Counted from the first letter of the stretch, positions 1 through 9,760 are shown. The stretch: DNA of 17,951 nt from SG8-41 sp036397875 (GCA_036397875.1 DASWIC010000288.1:1-17951), one strand, 5' to 3'. Notes: generated by a model from the letters alone, not told the origin. Numbers and translations are program-made.

Positions 1-1863
<1,863 letters not shown>

Positions 1864-1888
1864 GGAGGCGTCGCGCGCAAGGGGCGGT

Positions 1889-1894
1889 ATTTTA
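1889..1894 (-). promoter_or_regulatory. candidate -10 element for the ABC-F gene
   Basis: The minus strand reads TAAAAT here, 26 nt from the ABC-F start codon, in an otherwise very GC-rich 114-bp divergent spacer. No good -35 hexamer lies at the right spacing (closest GTGAGC). Transcription from it would give a leader of about 20 nt without an obvious ribosome-binding site. Confidence 0.25.
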
Positions 1895-1977
1895 CGCGGA
1901 ACCGCGCACGGCTCACGATCCCGGGGCTTGTGCTATCGTGATAACGAAAGTCTTTTCCAGCCGCGTCAAAGACCCTC

Positions 1978-2967
1978 ATGACAACGGGCAAGAAAAAACT
2001 GCTCCTGCCGGACACGATGGCGCGCCCCGGCTGGGAGCTGGCGCGGAGCCGCGCGGACGTTGACGCGGTGCCGTTCGCACCGACGGCTCCCAATCCGGAG
2101 TTCCGGCGCTTGCTGAGCGATGCCGATGGCGTCGCGCTCACCAGCACGCCGCTCAGCGCGGCCGACATCGAGGCCGCGCCCCGGCTGCGCGCGGTCGGCC
2201 GCATCGGCGTGGGCTACGACGCAGTGGATGTCGCGGCGCTAACCGGGCGCGGCATTCCGCTGATGACGTGCGGGACCGACAACTCGCCGACCGTGGCCGA
2301 GTACGTCCTGTTCATGATGCTCTCGTTGTGCAAGGGCGCGACGATGGATGCGCTGCCGCGCCAGGGCCGCTGGTCCGAGCGCTACAACTTTCTCCCGACC
2401 GAGCTGATGGGCAAACAGCTTCTCATCGTCGGCTTTGGCCGCATTGGCACGCGCATCGCCAGGCGCTGCCTGGCCATGGACATGGCAGTGGAGGTGTACG
2501 ACCCCTACGTTCCCGCGGAGGCGGTGCGCGCGGCGGGCTGCAAGCCGGTCGCCGACCTCGACGCGGCGCTCCCGCGCGCCGATTTCGTCACGCTCCACTG
2601 TCCCAAGACGCCCGAGACCACGAACCTGTTCGACGCCGCGCGGCTCGCGCGCCTGAAGCCCTCGGCCCGGCTCATCAATACGGCGCGCGGCGGCATCGTG
2701 GAGGAGCAGGCGCTCCACGCCGCGCTCGCCTCGGGAAAGCTCGCCGGCGCGGGCATCGACGTGTTCTCCCCGGAGCCGCCGCTCACCGACAATCCCCTCT
2801 TCACGCTGAAGAACGTCATCGTCGCCCCGCACATGGCCGGCAATTCGCGCGAGTCGCTCGACCGCAAGGCGGTGACCGTGGTGCGCAACCTTCTCTCCGT
2901 CCTCGACGGCGCGCCCAGAACGGAGTACGTCGTCAACCCCGAATCGCTGCGCGGCCACCAGGGGTGA
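1978..2967 (+). CDS. D-isomer specific 2-hydroxyacid dehydrogenase (phosphoglycerate dehydrogenase-like)
   Basis: This 329-residue protein is of normal length for the NAD-dependent D-2-hydroxyacid dehydrogenase family. The Rossmann fingerprint GFGRIG is at 152-157. The catalytic triad is visible: Arg237 in NTARGG, Glu266 in SPEPP and His285 in APHMAGNS. The family interconverts 2-oxoacids and D-2-hydroxyacids in the cytosol. The length (no ACT/ASB C-terminal domain) argues against full-length SerA and fits short PGDH-like, glyoxylate/hydroxypyruvate-reductase-like or lactate-dehydrogenase-like members; the substrate cannot be read from sequence. The ATG at 1978 was chosen because the first beta strand (KKLLLP) starts right after it; the next Met (2017) would delete that strand. 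No strong ribosome-binding site is visible. It is transcribed divergently from the ABC-F gene and convergently with the methyltransferase-like gene. Confidence 0.9.
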   Translation: MTTGKKKLLLPDTMARPGWELARSRADVDAVPFAPTAPNPEFRRLLSDADGVALTSTPLSAADIEAAPRLRAVGRIGVGYDAVDVAALTGRGIPLMTCGTDNSPTVAEYVLFMMLSLCKGATMDALPRQGRWSERYNFLPTELMGKQLLIVGFGRIGTRIARRCLAMDMAVEVYDPYVPAEAVRAAGCKPVADLDAALPRADFVTLHCPKTPETTNLFDAARLARLKPSARLINTARGGIVEEQALHAALASGKLAGAGIDVFSPEPPLTDNPLFTLKNVIVAPHMAGNSRESLDRKAVTVVRNLLSVLDGAPRTEYVVNPESLRGHQG

Positions 2968-2977
2968 CGGCAGCGTT

Positions 2978-3001
2978 TCCCGGGAACTGCGGAACCCGGG
3001 A
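2978..3001. terminator. possible hairpin between convergent genes
   Basis: TCCCGGG (2978-2984) and CCCGGGA (2995-3001) form a 7-bp perfect GC stem with a 10-nt loop, just after the dehydrogenase stop and before the end of the convergent methyltransferase-like gene. No T-run follows on either strand, so it is at best a weak or Rho-assisted terminator. Confidence 0.3.
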
Positions 3002-3049
3002 CTCCACTGAGGGACGCAAGTTGCGGCGAGATGCGGCGGGATCGGGCGT

Positions 3050-4120
3050 TCAGCGGTGGCGCGCGCGGAGCAGGCGCGCGGCTTCGGCTTCGGCGCGCAG
3101 CTTGAGGTAGACCTCGTCGATATCCACCCTGGCGGCGGAGCCGGGCGCGAAACCGCAATCGGGATTCAGCGTGATGCGTTTCGCATCGACGCGCGCCAGC
3201 GCCCGGTCGACGCGCGCGACGATGGCCTGCGCCTCTTCCTTCGCGCCCGGCGTGACGTCCACGACGCCCAGGCCCAGCTCGAAATCGCCGCGCAGCCGGG
3301 CAATGCTCTCCAGGTCGTCGGCGCCGGCGGCGGTGAATTCCAGGGTCAGGTGCCGGACCTTCAGCTTGTTGAGCTGGGACAGGATCGGTCCGTAGGTCCC
3401 GGCATGATGCTTTTCGCCGCGAACGCGCGCGCCGGCGCGCCGGCACAGATGCACCGCGAACTTGATCCCGGTGAAGCCGCTGACCAGCTCGTTGATCATG
3501 TCGGCGGCGAAATCGGCCGAGCGGTCGGGATCCTCGTAGGTGCGGCGCACATCGGGATCGACGAACAGGCACAGGTGCGGGTCGTCGATCTGCACGATGT
3601 CGATGCCGATATCGCGGATCAGCTCGATCTCGCGCCGCAGGGGAGCGACGCAATCACGCACGAAGTCCTCGCGCCGCGGGTAGGCCTTCTTCGAGCGTTC
3701 CGCGTTCCACAGGCGCTCGCCCAGCAGCGCGGGCGCGGGCAGCGTGATCTTGGTGCCGACGCGCGCCACGCTCTTCAGAAACTTCGCCTCGCTGGCGATG
3801 AATCCGGCCGGCTTGGGCGCGAGCTTGTCGGTGACCACGGTCCACGGCCGCCCGTCCGCCGGATTCACTTCCAGGGTGAAGCCGTGCGCCAGTTCCGCGA
3901 TGACACCAATATAGGAGCGCCGGCGCCATTCGCCATCGGTCACGACGTCGAGTCCCGCCATTTCCTGCATCGACACCGCGTAGCGGACGGCGGCGTCCAT
4001 GGCGCGCTCATCGGCCGCGTCCCAGGCCGGCTTCGCGATCAGCTCGCGCACGTGCTGCGGCCGCGGCATCGAGCCGACCACCGAGGCGGGGAACAGCGGC
4101 AGTGCGGTCACAGCCGCCAC
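3050..4120 (-). CDS. cobalamin-independent methionine synthase (MetE) C-terminal-like zinc methyltransferase
   Basis: This 356-residue protein resembles only the catalytic C-terminal half of MetE (UROD/MetE-like TIM barrel). It starts with the family-like PASVVGSMPRP segment. The zinc-ligand set of MetE is recognisable: His224-x-Cys226 (VHLC), probable Glu261 (LEFTAAG) and Cys322 (NPDCGF). Such stand-alone barrels transfer methyl or related groups to thiols. Known relatives include archaeal MetE-like methyltransferases and epoxyalkane:coenzyme M transferase, so the thiol acceptor here is undetermined. The MetE N-terminal domain is absent, so this need not be a methionine synthase. It starts with GTG at 4118-4120, inside the last codons of the upstream nucleotidyltransferase gene (13-nt overlap), which implies translational coupling in one operon. 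Confidence 0.85.
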   Translation of the reverse strand: MAAVTALPLFPASVVGSMPRPQHVRELIAKPAWDAADERAMDAAVRYAVSMQEMAGLDVVTDGEWRRRSYIGVIAELAHGFTLEVNPADGRPWTVVTDKLAPKPAGFIASEAKFLKSVARVGTKITLPAPALLGERLWNAERSKKAYPRREDFVRDCVAPLRREIELIRDIGIDIVQIDDPHLCLFVDPDVRRTYEDPDRSADFAADMINELVSGFTGIKFAVHLCRRAGARVRGEKHHAGTYGPILSQLNKLKVRHLTLEFTAAGADDLESIARLRGDFELGLGVVDVTPGAKEEAQAIVARVDRALARVDAKRITLNPDCGFAPGSAARVDIDEVYLKLRAEAEAARLLRARHR

Positions 4121-4860
4121 TCTTTCTGGGCGAGATCCAGGTCTTCCTGCGTGTCGATCTCGCGGTACTGGCCGTGGGTGTCGACGTGGCCGAACTCGAC
4201 GCCCTGCTCGATCATGTCCTGGAACAGGTGGATCAGGTAGGCCTTCTGGAACTGCGCGGCCTCGCGGTACGGCTTGCCCCAGTGCTCGCGCCGGCGGCGG
4301 TGATAGTGTTCGCGCAGCAGATCGGCGCCGCGCACGCTGAACTTCGCCACGCCCATGAACTCGCCATTCGCGTCATCGTACGGAATGTTGCGCTGCACGC
4401 GCTCGACGCGCCCGTTCATCGTGATGGTCTTCTCGGCATCCTGCGGCGGATGCTGGGTGCGCGGCTGGTAATGCGTGCGCCAGTCGGTGTCGATGCCGAG
4501 CGCGATGTCGGCGCGGGAGGCGACCAGCTTCGCCACGAGGTCGCCGGTATAGAGAATGTCGGCATACGTCGTCACGAACGGCTGGTCCATCAGGTCCTCG
4601 GCAACCATCAGCGAGACGAGGATATTGTTGTCCTGCCACTCACGGTTGTGCCGGAACGTGAAATGCGGATACTCGCGCTGGACGGCTTCGATACGGTAGC
4701 CCCCGATGAAGCAGATCTCGGTGACGCCGCCCGCGGTCAGCGCTTCGACGGTGCGGTCGAGGATGCGCTTGCCGCGGATCTCGGCAAAGCATTTCGGCGC
4801 ATTCGCGGTGGTCGGCATGAGCCGCTGCCCGCGTCCGGCACCGATGATGATTGCGCGCAT
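4108..4860 (-). CDS. nucleotidyltransferase, LicC/PntC-like (phosphocholine/aminoalkylphosphonate cytidylyltransferase family)
   Basis: This 250-residue protein has an N-terminal nucleotidyltransferase fold. The nucleotide-binding signature GAGRGQRL (7-14) is followed by PKCF (22-25). GGY (53-55), an NN-x-x-x-S motif (N78, N79, S83) and YAD with Asp101 as likely metal ligand are typical of the LicC/PntC branch. That branch couples CTP to phosphocholine or 2-aminoethylphosphonate; general sugar-1-phosphate nucleotidyltransferases are the alternative. About 250 residues is the normal size. It is the first gene of an operon with the MetE-like gene and is divergent from the phnCDEE uptake operon across a 307-bp spacer. 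That neighbourhood makes a phosphonate or phosphocholine substrate attractive, but this is inference. The ATG at 4860 begins directly with the first beta strand (MRAIIIGAG). Confidence 0.85.
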   Translation of the reverse strand: MRAIIIGAGRGQRLMPTTANAPKCFAEIRGKRILDRTVEALTAGGVTEICFIGGYRIEAVQREYPHFTFRHNREWQDNNILVSLMVAEDLMDQPFVTTYADILYTGDLVAKLVASRADIALGIDTDWRTHYQPRTQHPPQDAEKTITMNGRVERVQRNIPYDDANGEFMGVAKFSVRGADLLREHYHRRRREHWGKPYREAAQFQKAYLIHLFQDMIEQGVEFGHVDTHGQYREIDTQEDLDLAQKEWRL

Positions 4861-5167
4861 GATCCCGGGGTTCCGTGTCGGGCAGGCAACGATACCGGCG
4901 CGGCGTGCAACGCCGCTGGAGCCGTCCGCGCCGTTACCATGAACGCGTTACAGGCGTATGACACCCGGGACGGCAACGGCAATATTCAGCCAAAGCGGCT
5001 GGAAAATCAATCCGGCCCGCCTGCCCACCGCAAGATTCTTGACAGCCGTCGCGCACTTCGTCCAACATCGCCCGCAGTCACAAGGGAGCGCCCGGTCCGC
5101 GCGGTCGCAAAGGCACCTCGAGACTGGTCGAGCCACGATCCGGCCGACGGGGTCGCCAGAGGAAAGC
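4861..5167. other. 307-bp divergent intergenic region upstream of phnC
   Basis: This spacer lies between the divergent nucleotidyltransferase and phnC starts. The phnC frame is open back to 4958, but it has no family similarity before 5168. I see one promoter-like pair (5039-5068, listed separately) and a small dyad, CAGCC-AAAGC-GGCTG, near 4988-5002. I found no convincing Pho box and no RNA gene. Confidence 0.6.
5039..5068 (+). promoter_or_regulatory. candidate sigma-70 promoter for the phn operon
   Basis: A perfect -35 hexamer TTGACA (5039-5044) is followed after 18 nt by CAACAT (5063-5068), which matches the -10 consensus at only three of six positions. It points towards phnC about 100 nt downstream. 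The -35 is strong for this GC-rich DNA; the -10 is weak, as is common at activator-dependent promoters. Confidence 0.35.
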
Positions 5168-5992
5168 ATGCTCAAAGTCGAGCGGTTGACGAAGACGTTC
5201 GGATCGCTGGTGGCGGTCGATAACCTGTCCTTCAGCGTGCCGAAGGGGCAGATGGTCGGGATTATCGGGCGCTCGGGCGCGGGGAAATCCACGCTGCTGC
5301 GCATGTTGAATCGGCTCGTCGATCCGACCGAGGGGCGCATCCTGTACGAGGACGCGCTCGGACACGAAGTCGACATTTGCGCGCTGAAGGGGCGCGACCT
5401 GTGCCGCTGGCGGCAGCAGTGCGCGATGGTGTTCCAGCAGTTTAACCTGGTCGCGCGCCTCGATGTGCTGACCAACGTGCTGATGGGGCGCCTGAGCTAC
5501 CAGCCGACGGTGCGCTCGCTGCTGAAGCTGTTCACGCCGCAGGAGCGCGCATTCGCGGTCATGACGCTCGACCGCGTCGAGATGTCGCCGTTCATCCTGC
5601 AGCGCAGCGACACGCTCTCGGGCGGCCAGCAGCAGCGCGTCGCGATCGCGCGCGCGCTGGTGCAGGAGCCGATGATCCTGCTCGCCGACGAGCCGATCGC
5701 CTCGCTCGACCCGCGCAGCGCCGCGCGCGTCATGGATATCCTGCGCACGATCAACCGCGAGGATGGCATCACCGTGATCTGCAATCTGCACACGCTCGAC
5801 ACCGCCCGCGCCTACTGCGAGCGGCTGATCGGCCTGCGCAAGGGCGCAATCGTCTTCGACGGCCCGCCCGCGGCGCTCGATCGCAACCGGGTCGAGGAGA
5901 TCTACGGCGGAGAGGGCGAGGATGAGATCGACGAGAACGTGACCTCGATGGTGCTGCCGGGAGGCAGGCGGACGGGCATTGCAGCGAGGTAA
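5168..5992 (+). CDS. phnC: phosphonate/phosphate-ester ABC transporter, ATP-binding protein
   Basis: This 274-residue ATPase energises import by the PhnE permeases encoded downstream. Walker A GRSGAGKS is at 34-41, the Q-loop is in MVFQQFNLV, signature LSGGQ is at 150-154, Walker B and catalytic glutamate are in LADEP (Asp174, Glu175), and the H-loop is His208. The segment between Q-loop and signature (MGRLSYQPTVRSLLKLF...) is the insertion characteristic of PhnC, which separates it from amino-acid and nitrate importers. Start choice: the frame is open from 4958, but ATG 5168 is preceded by AGAGGA (5158-5163) and begins the conserved domain. It is the first gene of phnC-phnD-phnE-phnE-gpdQ, all on one strand with short gaps or overlaps. 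The family handles phosphonates, phosphite or phosphate esters; the exact substrate is not readable from the ATPase. Confidence 0.93.
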   Translation: MLKVERLTKTFGSLVAVDNLSFSVPKGQMVGIIGRSGAGKSTLLRMLNRLVDPTEGRILYEDALGHEVDICALKGRDLCRWRQQCAMVFQQFNLVARLDVLTNVLMGRLSYQPTVRSLLKLFTPQERAFAVMTLDRVEMSPFILQRSDTLSGGQQQRVAIARALVQEPMILLADEPIASLDPRSAARVMDILRTINREDGITVICNLHTLDTARAYCERLIGLRKGAIVFDGPPAALDRNRVEEIYGGEGEDEIDENVTSMVLPGGRRTGIAAR

Positions 5993-6034
5993 TCCGAACG
6001 CCGTGGGCAAGACAAAATGAAAGAGGAGAGCAAC

Positions 6035-6970
6035 ATGACACGATCCAAGCTGTTGATGCTGGCCGTTGCCGTCTGCGCGGGCGGCAGCCTGTTCTCGATC
6101 GCGGACGCGATGGCCCAGGCCGACTGGCGCAAGCAGTATCCGAAGTTCCGCTACGGCGTGCAGAGCGTCGAGACCCAGGCCGCGTCGCTGACGCGCTACA
6201 AGGGATTCGGCGAGTACGTGAAGAAGAAGCTCGGCGTCGAGCTCGAGCTGTTCCTCGCCTCGGAGTACGCGGGCGTGATCCAGGCGATCGGCGCGAAGCA
6301 GCTCGAAGTGATGGACATGGGCGCATCGGGCTATGCCGCCGCCTGGCTCGAGACGCGGGGAGCCGTCGAGCCGCTCGTCGTCCCGACGAATCCCGACGGC
6401 ACCATCGGCTACTACTCGGTCGCTTTCGTGCGCGCCGACAGCCCCTACAAGAGCCTCAAAGACCTGAAAGGGAAGATCTGGGCCTGGGCCGAGCCGAACT
6501 CGTCCTCGGGCTACCTCTTCCCGCTGGTCGGCCTGCGCAAGATGGGCATCGAGCCCGAGAAGTTCTTCGGCAAGGTCGTGTTTTCCGGCGGGCACGAGCA
6601 GAACATCGTCGGCGTGCTCGACAAGGCCTACGATGGCGCCGTGACCTGGACCAACGACGTCGAGAAGCACACCCGCGGCGGGCTGCACATGATGCTGTCA
6701 CGCGGCGTGTTGAAGAAGGAGGACATCCGGATCATCTGGGTCTCGGACATCATTCCCAACCCGGTCATCGCCGTCCGCTCCGAGCTGCCCAAGGAGATGA
6801 AGGCCGAGTTGAAGGCGATGTTCCTCGGCATGCACAAGGACGACCCGAAAGTGTTCAAGGAAGTCGTGCGCGGCGAGTCGCAGGGCTACCGGGAAGTCAA
6901 GCATTCCGTCTACCAGATCGCGATCGACCTGCGCCAGCAGCTCGCGAAGGAACGTCGCGGCAGGAAGTAG
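6035..6970 (+). CDS. phnD: phosphonate/phosphate-ester ABC transporter, periplasmic substrate-binding protein
   Basis: This 311-residue PhnD-family protein captures the substrate in the periplasm and delivers it to the PhnE permeases. The N-terminus is a classical Sec signal peptide (MTRSKLL, then a hydrophobic core) with likely cleavage after AMA at residue 27. The PhnD-type anion-binding segments are present: YGVQSVE near the start of the mature protein, MDMGASGYAAA, and NSSSGY (155-160), where serines at the start of a helix cap phosphonate or phosphate in known members. Start choice: ATG 6017 is in frame, but ATG 6035 has AGGAG at 6023-6027 with a 7-nt spacing and gives a normal signal peptide, so 6035 is preferred. 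It lies 42 nt after phnC and 61 nt before phnE. The ligand is inferred only at family level. Confidence 0.92.
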   Translation: MTRSKLLMLAVAVCAGGSLFSIADAMAQADWRKQYPKFRYGVQSVETQAASLTRYKGFGEYVKKKLGVELELFLASEYAGVIQAIGAKQLEVMDMGASGYAAAWLETRGAVEPLVVPTNPDGTIGYYSVAFVRADSPYKSLKDLKGKIWAWAEPNSSSGYLFPLVGLRKMGIEPEKFFGKVVFSGGHEQNIVGVLDKAYDGAVTWTNDVEKHTRGGLHMMLSRGVLKKEDIRIIWVSDIIPNPVIAVRSELPKEMKAELKAMFLGMHKDDPKVFKEVVRGESQGYREVKHSVYQIAIDLRQQLAKERRGRK

Positions 6971-7031
6971 GACAGCGAACCCCGCGTAATCACCGCAGGC
7001 GGGCGCCGCACGGAGCTCGCGTCGTCCCCGC

Positions 7032-7904
7032 ATGAGCACCAGCATCCAGGTCCGGCGCTTCGAGGAGGAATTCGCGCGCCTGCGCAGACGACAGCGCTTC
7101 CAGCTGTTCGGCTACTCGCTGCTGTTCCTCGGAATCTTCCATGTCGCGGCGGAGTTCAGCCAGTTCACGCTCGAGCGCCTCGTCGCCGGGCTGCCGCGCA
7201 TCGGCGAGTACATCGGCAAGACGCTGCCCGAAATCCGGTACGTCAGCCTGTTCAGCGATGTCGCCACCTGGTACTACGGAATCCTGAAGTGGCTCCAGCT
7301 GCTCGGCGACACGCTGCTGATCGCGCTGATGGCGACGCTGTTCGGCGCGGCCGGCGGCTTGCTGCTGTGCTTCCCGGCGTCGCGCAACCTGGTGGGGCGC
7401 TACTGGATTTACTTCGCGTTCCGCCGGATCGCGGAAATCGCGCGCTGCGTGCCGGAAGTGGTCTACGCGCTGGTTTTCGTCGTTGCCTTCGGCATCGGCC
7501 CGTTCGCCGGCTTCCTCGCGCTGATGGCCCATACGACCGGCGCGCTCGGCAAGCTGTTCGCCGAGGCGAACGAGAACATAGAAGAGCGCCAGCTCGATGG
7601 CGTGCGCGCCGCGGGCGGGAGCTGGCTCGAGGTCATCCGCTACGCGGTGCTGCCCCAGGTGCTGCCCAACTTCACGACCTATACGCTGTGGCGCCTCGAG
7701 CTCAACATCCGCTCCGCGGCGATCGTCGGCTTCGTCGGCGCCGGCGGGATCGGCCAGGAGCTCTACCAGGCGATCGGCCTGAACTACTACGAGGACGTGA
7801 GCGCGATCGTGCTGATGATCGTCGTGACCATCACGATGATCGATCTCGTGTGCGAGCGCATCCGCCACCGCATCATCGGCCGGGAAAGCCTGCAATGGGC
7901 CTGA
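7032..7904 (+). CDS. phnE: phosphonate/phosphate-ester ABC transporter permease 1
   Basis: This 290-residue inner-membrane permease is of the PhnE type. Several hydrophobic segments are visible, including LFGYSLLFLGIF near the N-terminus, DTLLIALMATLFGAAGG, VVYALVFVVAFGIGPFAG and the C-terminal AIVLMIVVTITMIDLV. The EAA-type loop that docks onto the ATPase runs about 185-212 (DGVRAAGGSWLEVIRYAVLPQVLPNF). It is followed by the conserved RSAAIVGFVGAGGIGQEL segment. It overlaps the second permease gene by 10 nt, so the two are probably co-translated and form a heterodimeric channel. The ATG at 7032 has only a distant weak ribosome-binding site. Confidence 0.92.
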   Translation: MSTSIQVRRFEEEFARLRRRQRFQLFGYSLLFLGIFHVAAEFSQFTLERLVAGLPRIGEYIGKTLPEIRYVSLFSDVATWYYGILKWLQLLGDTLLIALMATLFGAAGGLLLCFPASRNLVGRYWIYFAFRRIAEIARCVPEVVYALVFVVAFGIGPFAGFLALMAHTTGALGKLFAEANENIEERQLDGVRAAGGSWLEVIRYAVLPQVLPNFTTYTLWRLELNIRSAAIVGFVGAGGIGQELYQAIGLNYYEDVSAIVLMIVVTITMIDLVCERIRHRIIGRESLQWA

Positions 7905-8818
7905 GCGCCGCCTCGGTCGACTCCGCCCAGCTCGCGTCGTGGCGCGAGCGCTTCCCGCGCGCCTTCGGGCGCACGCCGCGCGAGCGCGCGATCCTGCTCG
8001 CGTGCGGGCTCGGGCTCGCCGCGTTCGTCGTGTTCTGCCTGGTGCGCTTCGATGCCTCGCCGGCCCGGATCGTGAACGGCATGGAGCGCTTCGGCAGGAT
8101 CGCCGGGGCGCTGTTCCCGCCGACCCCGGGGGACGCGTTCTGGGACCTCACGAAGGCAATGCTCGAGAGCGTCGGCATGGCGTTCCTCGGCACGCTGATT
8201 GCCGCCGTCATCGCCGTGCCGCTCGGTTTCCTCGGCGCGCGCAACGTGCTGCCGATCCGGCTGCTGCGCTTTCCGATCCGCCGCTCGTTCGATTTCCTGC
8301 GCGGCGTGGACGCGCTGGTGTGGGCGCTGGTCTACGTGCGCGCCGTGGGGCTCGGCCCGCTCGCGGGCGTGCTCGCGATCGCGACGACGGACGTCGGGAT
8401 CTTCGCGAAGCTTTTCGCTGAGGCAATCGAGAATGTCGACCGCAAGCAGGTCGAGGGCGTGCGCGCGGCCGGCGGCAACGCCATCAAGACCGTTCGCTTC
8501 GGCATCCTCCCGCAGGTGCTGCCGATCATGCTGTCGAACGTGCTCTACATGTTCGAGTCCAATACCCGCTCCGCGACGATACTCGGGATCATCGGCGCCG
8601 GCGGCATCGGCTTCGCGCTGTCGGACCGCATCCGCGCCCACCGCTGGGACGAGGTGGGCTTCATCATCATCATGATCATCGTCGTGGTCGCACTGATCGA
8701 CTTCTTCTCGCACCTGCTGCGCACCCGCGTGATCAAGGCCGGCGCGGCCCGCCCGCTGGTGCTGGCCGAGGAAACGGCCGCGCCCGCGGCGCCGGAAGCG
8801 ACGGACAAGCGCCGCTAG
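7895..8818 (+). CDS. phnE: phosphonate/phosphate-ester ABC transporter permease 2
   Basis: This 307-residue protein is a diverged paralogue of the preceding permease with the same layout: an N-terminal TM (ILLACGLGLAAFVVFCLV), several central TMs, an EAA loop at about 183-212 (VEGVRAAGGNAIKTVRFGILPQVLPIM) and RSATILGIIGAGGIGFAL near the end. Start choice: ATG 7895 overlaps the last 10 nt of the first phnE gene and restores full PhnE length; the frame is open further upstream only as antisense-free shadow of phnE1. Two permease genes in one phn cassette are common when the importer works as a heterodimer. The Ala/Pro-rich tail after residue 285 is outside the conserved domain. Confidence 0.92.
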   Translation: MGLSAASVDSAQLASWRERFPRAFGRTPRERAILLACGLGLAAFVVFCLVRFDASPARIVNGMERFGRIAGALFPPTPGDAFWDLTKAMLESVGMAFLGTLIAAVIAVPLGFLGARNVLPIRLLRFPIRRSFDFLRGVDALVWALVYVRAVGLGPLAGVLAIATTDVGIFAKLFAEAIENVDRKQVEGVRAAGGNAIKTVRFGILPQVLPIMLSNVLYMFESNTRSATILGIIGAGGIGFALSDRIRAHRWDEVGFIIIMIIVVVALIDFFSHLLRTRVIKAGAARPLVLAEETAAPAAPEATDKRR

Positions 8819-8843
8819 CCGGGCGGCGCGTATCATTGCGCCG

Positions 8844-9653
8844 ATGACGCAGCCCTTCGTGCTCGCGCAGATCAGCGATCTCCACGTCACCGCGGGCGGG
8901 CGGCTGGCCTATCGCGTGGTGGACACCACCGGCATGGTGCGCGCGTGCGTCCATCACCTGCTGGCGCTGAAGCAGCGGCCGGATGCCGTGGTGATCACGG
9001 GCGATCTCACCGACGGCGGACGCCCCGAGGAGTACGCGATGCTGCGCGAGCTGATCGCGCCGCTCCAGATGCCGGTCTACCTGATCCCGGGCAACCACGA
9101 CGAACGGGGCGCGCTGCGCGCCGCGTTCCCGGATCACGCCTACCTGCGCCAGTCGCGCGACGTCGTCCTGTACGCGATCGAGGCACACCCGCTGCGCATC
9201 GTCGCGATCGACACGGTCATCCCGGGCGCGGGCGGCGGCGCGCTGGGCGACGAGAGCATCGCGTGGCTGGACCGGACGCTGGCACTGGCGCCGGACCGGC
9301 CGACGGTCGTGCTCATGCACCACCCACCGTACGTCACGCACATCGGCCACATGGATGCGATCGGACTGCGCGACCCGGAGGCGCTCGCCGCGGTGGTACG
9401 CCGCCATCCGCAAGTGGAGCGCATCCTGTGCGGGCACGTGCATCGGCCGATCGAAGTCCGATTTGCGGGGACGATCGCGGCCACGGCGCCCAGCCCCGTG
9501 CACCAGGTCGCCCTCGACCTCGGCGTCGATGCGCCCTCGCGGTTCGTGATGGAGCCGCCCGCGTACCGGTTACACGCCTACACGCGGGAGTCCGGCGTGG
9601 TGTCCCACACCGCGTACGTGGGCGAATTCGCCGGTCCGTATCCGTTTCGCTGA
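8844..9653 (+). CDS. gpdQ: GpdQ-like metallophosphodiesterase
   Basis: This 269-residue calcineurin-like phosphoesterase is close in length and motif order to Enterobacter GpdQ (glycerophosphodiester phosphodiesterase). All binuclear metal ligands are in place: Asp12 and His14 (SDLH), Asp54 (GDLTD), Asn84 (GNHDE), His160 (MHHPP), and His198 and His200 (GHVH). Additional GpdQ-like segments are RPDAVV, GRPEEY and YLIPGNHD. GpdQ enzymes are cytosolic, use Co, Zn or Mn, and hydrolyse mono- and diesters of phosphate, including phosphonate monoesters. The gene begins 25 nt after phnE2 and closes the phn operon. The simplest reading is that the importer brings in a phosphodiester or phosphonate ester which this enzyme cleaves. 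The cAMP phosphodiesterase CpdA is a related alternative, but the similarity to GpdQ is stronger. Confidence 0.92.
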   Translation: MTQPFVLAQISDLHVTAGGRLAYRVVDTTGMVRACVHHLLALKQRPDAVVITGDLTDGGRPEEYAMLRELIAPLQMPVYLIPGNHDERGALRAAFPDHAYLRQSRDVVLYAIEAHPLRIVAIDTVIPGAGGGALGDESIAWLDRTLALAPDRPTVVLMHHPPYVTHIGHMDAIGLRDPEALAAVVRRHPQVERILCGHVHRPIEVRFAGTIAATAPSPVHQVALDLGVDAPSRFVMEPPAYRLHAYTRESGVVSHTAYVGEFAGPYPFR

Positions 9654-9662
9654 CACCACCGA

Positions 9663-9760
9663 TCCCAGGATCCACGCACCCTGGATGGACGAAGCCACCA
9701 ACCGCACCCTGAATTGACCGCGCCGTTCCCCCTTATACTTGCGGTCTTTTGATCCTGGGA
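9663..9760. repeat. 10-bp inverted repeat flanking the gpdQ-amidohydrolase spacer
   Basis: TCCCAGGATC (9663-9672) has its exact complement GATCCTGGGA at 9751-9760, separated by 78 nt. The right arm overlaps the ribosome-binding site of the amidohydrolase. In RNA reading through from gpdQ, pairing of the arms could hide that site. Confidence 0.45.
9734..9739 (+). promoter_or_regulatory. candidate -10 element for the amidohydrolase gene
   Basis: TATACT lies 28 nt before the amidohydrolase ATG. A TTGACC hexamer (9714-9719) is only 14 nt upstream, which is short for sigma-70, so the -35 is uncertain. GGGAGAG (9757-9763) serves as ribosome-binding site. Confidence 0.4.

Noticed and set aside
4861..5167. 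Pho box controlling the phn operon
   Set aside because: I looked for CTGTCAT-type direct repeats with 11-nt periodicity and found none convincing, so PhoB control is not claimed.
6017..6034. Upstream ATG for phnD
   Set aside because: It would place the AGGAG ribosome-binding site inside the coding region and prepend MKEESN to a normal signal peptide; ATG 6035 fits better.
5078..6688. Long minus-strand open frame (536 codons) across phnC and phnD
   Set aside because: It is antisense to two clear transporter genes and shows no domain; the openness follows from GC-rich codon bias.
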